From Mastigias papua (Eukaryota > Cnidaria > Scyphozoa > Rhizostomeae > Mastigiidae): a stretch of 64,000 nucleotides of DNA. A program made the translations under genes and the position numbers. The notes beneath the pieces were generated by a model that saw only the letters and a program-made list of their open reading frames with translations, did no database searches and had not been told where the DNA came from. The stretch spans positions 8,482,149 through 8,546,148 of the forward strand of contig OZ025287.1 of the NCBI GenBank assembly GCA_964019165.1, written 5' to 3'. This document shows, in pieces, positions 15,001-50,647 of this stretch. How positions within the stretch are numbered: position 1 is the stretch's first letter; each line of letters begins with the position of its first letter.

Positions 15001-18000
15001 GTCAGTTTTGGGCAAAATACCAAGGCTATAGCCTTACTTTTTGGCCAAAAATGCCTCATTTTCATCACTTTTCAATCTGCAATCAAAATCAATCAATTTC
15101 AAAGTTGGTCAGTTTCGGGCAAAATACCAAGGCTATAGCCTTACTGTTTGGCCAAAAATGCCTCATTTTCATCACTTTTCAATCTGGAATCAAAATTAAT
15201 CAATTTCAAATTTGGTCATTTTTGGGCAAAATACCAAGGCTATAGCCTTACTTTTTGGCCAAAAATGCCTCATTTTCATCACTTTTCAATCTGCAATGAA
15301 AATCAATCAATTTCAAAGTTGGTCAGTTTCGGGCAAAATACCAAGGCTATAGCCTTACTGTTTGGCCAAAAATGCCTCATTTTCATCACTTTTCAATCTG
15401 CAATCAAAATTAATCAATTTCAAATTTGGTCATTTGTGGGCAAAATACCAAGGCTATAGCCTTACTGTTTGGCCAAAAATGCCTCATTGTCATCACTTTT
15501 CAATCTGCAATCAAAATCAATCAATTTCAACTTTGGTCAGTTTTGGGCAAAACAGCAAGGCTATAGTCTTACTTTTCGGCCAAAAATGCCTCATTTTCAT
15601 CACTTTTCAATCTGCAATCAAAATTAATCAATTTCAAATTTGGTCATGTTTGGGCAAAATACCAAGGCTATAGCCTTACTTTTTGGCCAAAAATGCCTCA
15701 TTTTCATCACTTTTCAATCTGGAATCAAAATTAATCAATTTCAAATTTGGTCATTTTTGGGCAAAATACCACGGCTATAGCCTTACTTTTTGGCCAAAAA
15801 TGCCTCATTGTCATCACTTTTCAATCTGCAATCAAACTCAATCAATTTCAAATTTGGTCATTTTTGGGCAAAATACCAAGGCTATAGCCTTACTGTTTGG
15901 CCAAAAATGCCTCATGTTCATCACTTTTCAATCTGCAATCAAAATCAATCAATTTCAAATTTGGTCAGTTTTGGGCAAAATACCAAGGCTATAGCCTTAC
16001 GTTGTGGCCAAAAATGCCTCATTTTCATCACTTTTCAATCTGGAATCAAAATTAATCAATTTCAAATTTGGTCATTTTTGGGCAAAATACCACGGCTATA
16101 GCCTTACTTTTTGGCCAAAAATGCCTCATTGTCATCACTTTTCAATCTGCAATCAAACTCAATCAATTTCAAATTTGGTCATGTTTGGGCAAAATACCAA
16201 GGCTATAGCCTTACTTTTTGGCCAAAAATGCCTCATTTTCATCACTTTTCAATCTGCAATCAAAATCAATCAATTTCAAATTTGGTCATTTTTGGGCAAA
16301 ATACCACGGCTATAGCCTTACTTGTTGGCCAAAAATGCCTGATTTTCATCACTTTTCAATCTGCAATCAAAATCAATCAATTTCAAACTTGGTCATTTGT
16401 GGGCAAAATACCAAGGCTATAGCCTTACTTTCTGGCCAAAAATGCCTCATTTTCATCACTTTTCAATCTGCAATCAAAATCAATCAATATCAAATGTGGT
16501 CAGTTTTGGGCAAAATACCAAGGCTATAGCCTTACTTTTTGGCCAAAAATGCCTCAGTTTCATCACTTTTCCATCTGCAATCAAAATCAATCAATTTCAA
16601 ATTGGGTCATTTGTGGGCAAAATACCAAGGCTATAGCCTTACTTTTTGGCCAAAAATGCCTCATTTTCATCACTTTTCAATCTGCAATCAAAATCAATCA
16701 ATTTCAAACTTGGTCATTTGTGGGCAAAATACCAAGGCTATAGCCTTACTGTTTGGCCAAAAATGCCTCATTTTCATCACTTTTCAATCTGCAATCAAAA
16801 TCAATCAATATCAAATGTGGTCAGTTTTGGGCAAAATACCAAGGCTATAGCCTTAGTTTTTGGCCAAAAATGCCTCATTTTCATCACTTTTCCAACTGCA
16901 ATCAAAATCAATCAATTTCAAATTGGGTCATTTTTGGGCAAAATACCAAGGCTATAGCCTTACTTTTTGGCCAAAAATGCCTCATTTTCATCACTTTTCA
17001 ATCTGCAATCAAAGTCAATCAATTTCAAATTTGGTCATTTTTGGGCAAAATACCAAGGCTATAGCCTTACTTTTTGGCCAAACATGCCTCATTTTCATCA
17101 CTTTTCAATCTGCAATCAAAATTAATCAATTTCAAATTTGGTCATTTTTGGGCAAAATACCAAGGCTATAGCCTTACTTTCTGGCCAAAAATGCCTCATT
17201 TTCATCACTTGTCAATCTGCAATCAAAATCAATCAATTTCAAATTTGGTCAGTTTTGGGCAAAATAGCAAGGCTATAGTCTTACTTTTTGGCCAAAAATG
17301 CCTCATTTTCATCACTTTTCAATCTGCAATCAAAATCAATCAATTTCAAATTTGGTCAGTTTTGGGCAAAAAAGCAAGGCTATAGTCTTACTTTTTGGCC
17401 AAAAATGCCTCATTTTCATCACTTTTCAATCTGCAATCAAAATTAATCAATTTCAAATTTGGTCATTTTTGGGCAAAATACCAAGGCTATAGCCTTACTT
17501 TTTGGCCAAAAATGCCTCATTTTCATCACTTTTCAATCTGGAATCAAAATTAATCAATTTCAAATTTGGTCATTTTTGGGCAAAATACCACGGCTATAGC
17601 CTTACTTTTTGGCCAAAAATGCCTCATTGTCATCACTTTTCAATCTGCAATCAAACTCAATCAATTTCAAATTTGGTCATGTTTGGGCAAAATACCAAGG
17701 CTATAGCCTTACTTTTTGGCCAAAAATGCCTCATTTTCATCACTTTTCAATCTGCAATCAAAATCAATCAATTTCAAATTTGGTCATTTTTGGGCAAAAT
17801 ACCACGGCTATAGCCTTACTTGTTGGCCAAAAATGCCTCATTTTCATCACTTTTCAATCTGCAATCAAAATCAATCAATTTCAAACTTGGTCAATTGTGG
17901 GCAAAATACCAAGGCTATAGCCTTACTGTTTGGCCAAAAATGCCTCATTTTCATCACTTTTCAATCTGCAATCAAAATCAATCAATATCAAATGTGGTCA

Positions 18001-19311
18001 GTTTTGGGCAAAATACCAAGGCTATAGCCTTACTTTTTGGCCAAAAATGCCTCATTTTCATCACTTTTCCATCTGCAATCAAAATCAATCAATTTCAAAT
18101 TTGGTCATTTTTGGGCAAAATACCAAGGCTATAGCCTTACGTTTTGGCCAAAAATGCCTCATTTTCATCACTTTTCAATCTGCAATCAAAATTAATCAAT
18201 TTCAAATTTGGTCATTTTTGGGCAAAATACCAAGGCTATAGCCTTACTTTTTGGCCAAAAATGCCTCATTTTCATCACTTTTCAATCTGTAATCAAAATC
18301 AATCAATTTCAAATATGGTCATGTTTGGGCAAAATACCAAGGCTATAGCCTTACTTTTTGGCCAAAAATGCCTCATTTTCATCACTTGTCAATCTGCAAT
18401 CAAAATCAATCAATTTCAAATTGGGTCATTTTTGGGCAAAATACCACGGCTATAGCCTTACTTGTTGGCCAAAAATGCCTCATTTTCATCACTTTTCAAT
18501 CTGCAATCAAAATCAATCAATTTCAAACTTGGTCATTTGTGGGCAAAATACCAAGGCTATAGCCTTACTGTTTGGCCAAAAATGCCTCATTTTCATCACT
18601 TTTCAATCTGCAATCAAAATCAATCAATTTCAAATTTGGTCAGTTTTGGGCAAAATACCAAGGCTATAGCCTTACTTTTTGGCCACAAATGCCTCATTTT
18701 CATCACTTTTCAATCTGCAATCAAAATTAATCAGTTTCAAATTTGGTCAGTTTTGGGCAAAATACCAAGGCTATAGCCTTACTTTTTGGCCAAAAATGCC
18801 TCATTTTCATCACTTTTCAATCTGCAATCAAAATCAATCAATTTCAAATTTGGTCAGTTTTGGGCAAAATACCAAGGCTATAGCCTTACTGTTTGGCCAA
18901 AAATGCCTCATGTTCATCACTTTTCAATCTGCAATCAAAATCAATCAATTTCAAATTTGGTCAATTTTGGGCAAAATACCAAGGCTATAGCCTTACTTTT
19001 TGGCCAAAAATGCCTCATGTTCATCAATTTTCAATCTGCAATCAAAATCAATTAATTACAAATTTGGTCAGTTTTGGGCAAAATACCAAGGCTATAGCCT
19101 TACTTTCTGGCCAAAAATGCCTCATTTTCATCACTTTTCAATCTGCAATCAAAATCAATCAATTTCAAACTTGGTCATTTTTGGGCAAAATACCAAGGCT
19201 ATAGCCTTACTTTTTGGCCAAAAATGCCTCATTTTCATCACTTTTCAATCTGCAATCAAAATCAATCAATTTCAAATTTGGTCATTTGTGGGCAAAATAC
19301 CAAGGCTATAG
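1..19311 (+). repeat. 107-bp satellite DNA array, about 180 head-to-tail copies
   Basis: The whole stretch is one tandem array with a 107-bp period and all units in one orientation. The core GGCTATAGCC recurs every 107 bp from about position 39 to about 19304, which gives roughly 180 units. The left end is cut by the window. Each unit holds two perfect palindromes, AAGGCTATAGCCTT and TTTTTGGCCAAAAA, a few bases apart. The rest is an AT-rich tract with CAATCTGCAATCAA and GGTCATTTTTGGGCAAA. Units differ by scattered point changes such as TTTTTGG/TGTTTGG, GTTTCGGGC/TTTTTGGGC and AATTAATC/AATCAATC. A few have one-base indels, for example near 3598 and 4635. Since 107 is not a multiple of 3, the frame shifts with each unit and stops recur about every three units. 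This explains the many 103-codon open frames, and I see no gene here. A centromeric, pericentromeric or subtelomeric location is possible but cannot be read from the sequence. Confidence 0.97.
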
Positions 19312-19700
19312 CATTTCCTTTTGGCCAAAAGTGGTCGATGTTCATTGTTTGTCAGCGTATGGTGGTATCACTGGTTAAGTTCTAATCAAGATGAATGAAA
19401 GTCATGTGCGGTGTATTGGCTGCAGAATGCGCAGGCTATAACCGAGTCTTCACCAATTACGGCTATATAGTACTTTTGTTTAGCAAAAGTGATGAATGTC
19501 ATTACATGGATCTTTAATGGAAATTAATGAAGTTGAATGGTGGGTATGTTTGGGTAAAATTCCCAGGGTATAGTCTTACATTTTGGCCAAAAGTGGGTCA
19601 TTGTCATTACTTTTCAACCACTAACCAAAATTAGTCAATGGGAATTTCGGTTATTCGTCGGGAGACTACCAAGGCTATAACCGTGCTTGTTAGCCAAAAT
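19312..19700 (+). repeat. decayed satellite monomers at array edge
   Basis: Beyond the last good unit the same landmarks return in diverged form. TTTTGGCCAAAAGTGG lies near 19319, a GGCTATAACC-like core near 19434 and GGCTATATAG near 19461. GGGTATAGTCTTACATTTTGGCCAAAAGTGG follows near 19566 as a split match, then CCAAGGCTATAACC near 19669 with TTAGCCAAAAT after it. Spacing stays near one unit length, but identity is far below that inside the array. This looks like an old, no longer homogenised flank. Confidence 0.75.
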
Positions 19701-20596
19701 TTGCTGAGTTTCATCAGTAATTGACGATAAGTAGTAATTAGGATTAAGACACGTTAAGGTGGGTAGAGTTTTGTTGAAAAGTAAAGACACTGCTGTTGGT
19801 CTTATATGACAATTCATTGCTGTCATCATTGGTGAATTGTTGCTAATAAAGGAACATTGTCCTAGGCAACAGGAATCGGAGGTTAGTTTTACACTATAGA
19901 TGGTGTCTAAGGACAGTTATAAACATCCTTTCTAAATATAGCAGTTGGTATGTTGGGCAAAGCTAAAAACTATAAAGTGAAAGAGGTGCTAAGCAATAAT
20001 TGAATGTCTGGAAAGTTTATACGTTACAGTAAATCAGCATTGTGAAGACAGGCTCTGTAAAGAGCTCGTAGACGCGATAAACATTAGAGGGAATATTTTG
20101 TAAAAACATGTATATAGCTTGAAACTATCCAAACAAATTACAAAACTCTGCTGCTCATAAGGCATAACTGAATTGTGGATTAACAGAATGGTGTGGGTCC
20201 TTTGGAATATTGTTTAGGGGGCCGTTCAAGCTTAAAGTTTTCTGCCAAATCTAGATAAAATAGCGAATAAGGACTTTTATCAGAAACAGAGAAGAGAAGT
20301 AGTAGTTAGCTTGTGAACTAACTGGGTGTATCCAATGGGGGTATCACCCTATTAATTGTCATTTTACATTAATAAAACGCAAAAGCCTGTCCCTTGAGAA
20401 CTTCTGAGGGGTCCCCTATGAGGCCAAAGAGCCCTGAAGTCCTTAGGTTCTATTCTAACCTCAACCTGTATTGACTAAGCAATTGTAACTGATGAACTCA
20501 AGAACAGAACAAGAGTGTATGGAATCTTCGCCTGACCAGATTAGGGTTTAAAATCATGGGATTAACTATCACATTCGAGGGGGGGGGAAATCTAAA
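19701..20596. other. non-coding stretch with no recognisable feature
   Basis: AT-rich sequence between the satellite edge and the SAM-domain exon. No open frame, RNA gene or repeat could be recognised, apart from a run of nine G near 20580. The 3' untranslated region of the minus-strand UEV-SAM gene should start here, but no AATAAA in the right orientation stood out. Confidence 0.5.
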
Positions 20597-36740
<16,144 letters not shown>

Positions 36741-37343
36741 GTCTGATGTGTTTGCAAATGATAGGTATCCGTCTCAACGAAAATCATCCCTTGCAAAGGC
36801 CCACAGCCTAGCTAAGATACTGTTGACATCCCTATAGACGTAAATGACGTAATAAAGGATGAAACGATAACGAGGCGAGACAAAATAGAACCGGAACTAA
36901 AATCCGTTTTAGGTGCAAGGGCTTGGGGGCAGTTTTGAGATGGGTTCTCATTGGATTTTTAACATTTGGGTAAAGGTTTACCACTGTGCCAAGTTTCATG
37001 CTGGTCTCACAATGTGCACAATTTGGCCTTAAAACTGCACTTTTTCCCCTCACTATAGAACAATTGCGCTATGTCCATCATTTGTGGGGCTCAACACTCA
37101 ATGATTTTATGCTATGAGCTATGCGAATTAATGTCACTGCCGAGGGCTTAATCGTGATACAAGATGTTCTTGCTGTAAAACGACCAGGTCTACATGTTAT
37201 GTTAAGCAACACGGTATGTTTTTGAGTGTATTCCTTGACGAATCTTTGTCGCATTGCTGTAAATTCTGATATCGAGTGTCATCACTGCAAGCTGCAACAT
37301 CTGCTAAATATGGGGATAATATATCAGGAATGAAAATTATATA

Positions 37344-38904
37344 CAGGGTGGCCAACACTCAAGAAGAGAATTTTTCCCAGGGTTTCCCAGGGGATTTTCT
37401 GCCAAATTTCCAGGGGATTTTCTTCGAAATTTTCAGGATTTTTCAGGAGCATCAAGAATATTTCTCAAAGTTCAGAAAATTTTTAACTTTCGAAACTGAA
37501 ATGCAGAACAGAACGTTGTGTCTCACACTCCTGTGCAACGTTTCATTTTGATGGAGCACATCTGTGGTCAGAAATAAACACTTGAAATGCTTAGAACATG
37601 AGCAAAATGAAGATCACAGATGATACAAAAGAATGTGAATGAAAAAAGGCAATATTGTAGTCACAGTTCAGAAGCAAAATAACAAGACATTCACACAAGG
37701 CATCCCAAAGTTTGCACTGGAACAATTTACAAGAATTTATGTGTGACGGAAACGAGAAAAAGTATGTCACTGCAATTATATCATCGCGTTCTTCAGAAAG
37801 CACTGCACAGATCATACATGTCTGTCAATTCACCAGTGCCCTTTGCTATATTTGAATGCAAAATCCACAAACGTTTGACTCACTTTTCTTCAAATCTGTA
37901 TTGCTTAATGACATACAAAAAGTGACGAACCATAGAAAACAAATAAGTCTTCTCAAAAAATTTTCATACGCAAGCCAGAATAGTCTTCCCATCCACCATG
38001 CCAACTTCACCAAAACAATAAATGAACAAACAGCATGCAGCAGTACATGATACACACATTTTTATGAGAATGCATAATTTTTCACTGAGTTTCAATATTC
38101 TAAATTTGTTTAGGCTGTGAGCCTGAGATTATTCTGAAATTATTCTTATATATCGAAGGTGCAACAATGTCTGAAAATCAAAGGATAATACTAAAATCTT
38201 TATTGATGTCTTACTTTATCATAAAGCACAATAAAAGTGGAGGAGAATAACAAATATTGGATCAATAGTTAAAAACGTTCATCTACACGCAGTACTATAA
38301 CTCAAATACACAATAATTATATGCCTTAATGAAACTTGAGCATTGCATTTTTCTTAAATTATTCCTAAATTTCAGCGATTCTGAGTCTGAATATTCTTAT
38401 AAAAAAGCGTGTATTGTCTACCATATCTAGAAGAAACTAGTGGAGCTCTGGGTCATGAGACGCGAGAAGATCCATATATACATAGATACCTCAAGCACCT
38501 TTAGTGAGGTCACCTGTTTGTGAGATTCATTGGCCAAAATCACCTTTCTCATCGACTATGTTTTCGAAAAAATGATTATCACGTAGATCTGCTTGAACCC
38601 ATCCACATTCCAATCTGCTTGCTTGAAATTTCGCTTCTGTTATTGGAAAACGAGGCTGCTTGTCACAAGACTCCGTTTTTCCCTAACCACTAACCTTACA
38701 GATCTTCCTCCACTGCGTTACGGGAATCAAAAATGTAACAACACTGCAAGGCCAAATTTTGATGTGAGGGAAATCTGCTTCAGAACAAAACTTGTCAGGG
38801 GCGGGTTATAATTCCAGGGTTTTCCAGGGTATTTTTCCAGGGGCAAAGAAAATCCAGGGTTTTTCAGGGTCTTCCAGGGTTTCCAGGGTTTGTTGGCCAC
38901 CCTG
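37344..38904. mobile_element. non-autonomous DNA transposon with 13-bp terminal inverted repeats
   Basis: The left end reads CAGGGTGGCCAAC and the right end is its exact reverse complement, GTTGGCCACCCTG. The outer 100-150 bp at both ends are rich in CCAGGG/TTTTCC-type motifs (CCCAGGGTTTCCCAGGGG on the left, TTCCAGGGTTTCCAGGG on the right). The flanks share ATATA, which may be a short or decayed target duplication. No transposase frame is visible inside. CAGGG-type ends occur in hAT-like elements, but without an 8-bp duplication that assignment is only a guess. It lies between TSG101 and the UEV-SAM gene. Confidence 0.7.
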
Positions 38905-39147
38905 ATATAATTTCATGTACAGACCCGTCACTTGGTGCCACGCAGCTCAATGATTCTTGCGTAACTTCATTAGATGATTACCTCAACCACAGATACTGAA
39001 TTGTCAGTCCAAAGATGCCCCGATAACGGCGGCGTTCTTAGAGAATTATAAGCAAATATTTCGTAAAGTTATCCACAAAACTAATGCTAACAGAGGCCAA
39101 GCTTAAAAAGTAGGCAAAGGGCTTGTTAGCAGACAGTTTTCGCCAGG

Positions 39148-39272
39148 ATGCCTACGCTGGGGGGGGCAGCTGCCCCTTCTGCCCTTTTCCAAGGACTTAA
39201 TTATTTTAGTGCAAAGATGTGTATGATGCGCATTCAATAGGAACCTTACCCCCCTGCCTTCGGTGCGTCCCT
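39148..39272. repeat. dispersed repeat, copy 1 (GCCTACGCTGGGGG...)
   Basis: About 125 bp with a G run, CAGCTGCCCC, CCAAGGACTTAATTATTTTA, then AGGAACCTT and CCCCCCTGCC. They occur in the same order and at about 85-90% identity at 50164-50305. A repeat copy of unknown class. Confidence 0.75.
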
Positions 39273-39555
39273 GGCTTTTGCTTCAACAGTTTCATTAAGA
39301 TTTGCACCAAACCAAACTGCTGTGCATAGCTGGTATCTGTTATCTACAACTGGTAAAGTTCTAGCAAAAATCCTTTACTACTGAACTTTTCAGCGTATAC
39401 AGGAATAGGATAGGAGCATAGAAAAAAATTACCTTTAGGCCATAGATATTTATAACGTAAAAGAAATTCCCTAACAATGGCATTCATAAAGCCAAAGGTA
39501 AAATACTGAATGATTAAGATTTAAATTACAAAAATCATGCAGCTATATCTTTCAA

Positions 39556-39561
39556 TTTAAT
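39556..39561 (-). terminator. possible polyadenylation signal of TSG101
   Basis: The minus strand reads ATTAAA about 60 bp after the TSG101 stop codon. This common variant of the AATAAA signal is at a suitable distance, but such hexamers also occur by chance in AT-rich DNA. Confidence 0.3.
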
Positions 39562-39619
39562 TACAAAGTATACTTGGTCCGCAAAGTACAATAGTCATCG
39601 TGTGTGTTTACTTCCTATA

Positions 39620-49127
<9,508 letters not shown>

Positions 49128-50163
49128 AATTGCAAACAACCTAGGTTCTCCTCAACAAAGAGCTTAGTCCAGCAGTTTTAGTTTCCCACCCAAGCAACCG
49201 CCCTTTGGCGTTTCAACATAAAGCGTGAAAGATGTACAATCAAAAAACGTCCAATAGAACAATCTATAGCTAGACAACCATCACTGCCATTCCTTTTCTT
49301 GATAGTGAATGTGCTAACGCTACTTTCTACCAAAGTTCACAACATACATGGTTTCCTGCAAGTCCCAAGAAATTGGTTTCTTCTGCGCAAGCTCTGTTGC
49401 TATCAGCTTTGAAGTTGGGTCACGGGGAATCTGTTGTGACGTAAGCCACCAACTGCAGCGTTTGCGGGCAATAAAATTCCTCATTACTCCAAACGTTTCC
49501 ATAAATTAGCATTTAGGACTCATTCCTATCTGGGTTCCTTGAGACCTCCCCGTTCACTTTGCTTCCTCTGACTTCTTTAGATTATCATGCCTTCCATCGC
49601 AAACTCTTTTCATGACGTAAGCAAAAGTTAACCGATATATTGCCTAGCTTGGTTAGTTCCCTGTTAGGCTTGATTGAAAACCAATTAAAATGAATCATTT
49701 CACGAAATTCAGCCGTTCTAACGTGCCATATTTCCTATACTCACGCGAATAATATTGCAGCCACCACTTGATAAAGTAAACGGAATGTGTAAAGTATACT
49801 GTAATATTTTGTTCCTTGATTCCAGCCCAACTTCGTGTCTATCTCTACATTTATGCTAAATTGAACAATTCACACGCAACTTTTTAAGGTGCTGCTTGAT
49901 TCTGAAAGCAGCTGGGTAGGTTGGATACCATTGCTGATAAATTCGCTGTAAAATTGCAGGAAAGAGTGAAATGGAAACTAAACAGTGCCACAATTTGCAG
50001 AAATGTAAGTAAAGATAAATATTAAATAGCTTTAGAAATACTTTTTGTTACAACTGGATCACATGTGCATATCCACCGTAAAATGTATGAATAACATCGA
50101 GTTTTAGCTATTAGAAGTATGGCTTGCATTGCGAAAAAAGTAAAACGAATGTTCATTGAACTC
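49128..50163. other. TSG101 upstream region with two TGACGTAAGC boxes
   Basis: This spacer lies between the TSG101 start and the end of the M1AP-like gene, both on the minus strand. It should hold the TSG101 promoter. Two identical 10-mers TGACGTAAGC (ATF/CREB-like) occur at 49437-49446 and 49613-49622, about 310 and 490 bp before the TSG101 ATG. A 60-codon minus-strand frame at 49502-49320 shows no family likeness. Nothing else was recognised. Confidence 0.4.
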
Positions 50164-50305
50164 AGGGACGCCTACGCTGGGGGGGGGGGCAGGGGGCAGC
50201 TGCCCCTCCTGCCCTTTCCAAGGACTTAATTATTTTAGTGGAAAAATGTCTATAATGTGCCCTCAGTAGGAACCTTGCCCCCCTGCCCTCGGTGCGGGCA
50301 GGCGT
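50164..50305. repeat. dispersed repeat, copy 2 (GCCTACGCTGGGGG...)
   Basis: Second copy of the element at 39148-39272, with the same order of motifs: CGCCTACGCTGGG, CAGCTGCCCC, CCAAGGACTTAATTATTTTA, GGAACCTTGCCCCCC. It has an extra GGCAGG insertion near the start. Confidence 0.75.
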
Positions 50306-50647
50306 GCCTGATTGAACTTTGAAGTTACAACATGGAAGTTAAGGGTGTTTTCAACCATGGAATGTTTTTACAACTGAATTATCCTCCAAACAGCAAAAAA
50401 GTGAAGATCAAAGGAAAGGAATGAGTGGTTGTAATATGAACAGGAAAAAGGGAGACAGGTATATTGGAATATTTGAGAAGATTACGCTGACTATTTAAAA
50501 TCAAACGAAGTTAGGGAAGATTCTAGTAACAATATTGGTTATATCAAGCATTAGTAAATGAGTGTCTTCCTTAACTCGGCTTAAATAGTTATATTTTCAT
50601 CTATCTATCCTTCTCTGAAAATAAGACACTCTGCAAGCTAGATGCTT

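Noticed and set aside
12..19311. Hundreds of overlapping open frames, mostly 62, 64 or 103 codons, with similar protein sequences
   Set aside because: They are the 107-bp satellite read in all three plus-strand frames. The unit length is not a multiple of 3, so each frame meets a stop about every three units. Changes do not favour synonymous sites.
1..19311. CRISPR-like array of regular repeats
   Set aside because: There are no unique spacers: the whole 107-bp unit is repeated, and the context is animal DNA.
49320..49502. 60-codon minus-strand frame upstream of TSG101 as a 5' exon or upstream ORF
   Set aside because: No family likeness and no clear donor that would join the TSG101 exons in phase; TSG101 already has a plausible start at 49127.
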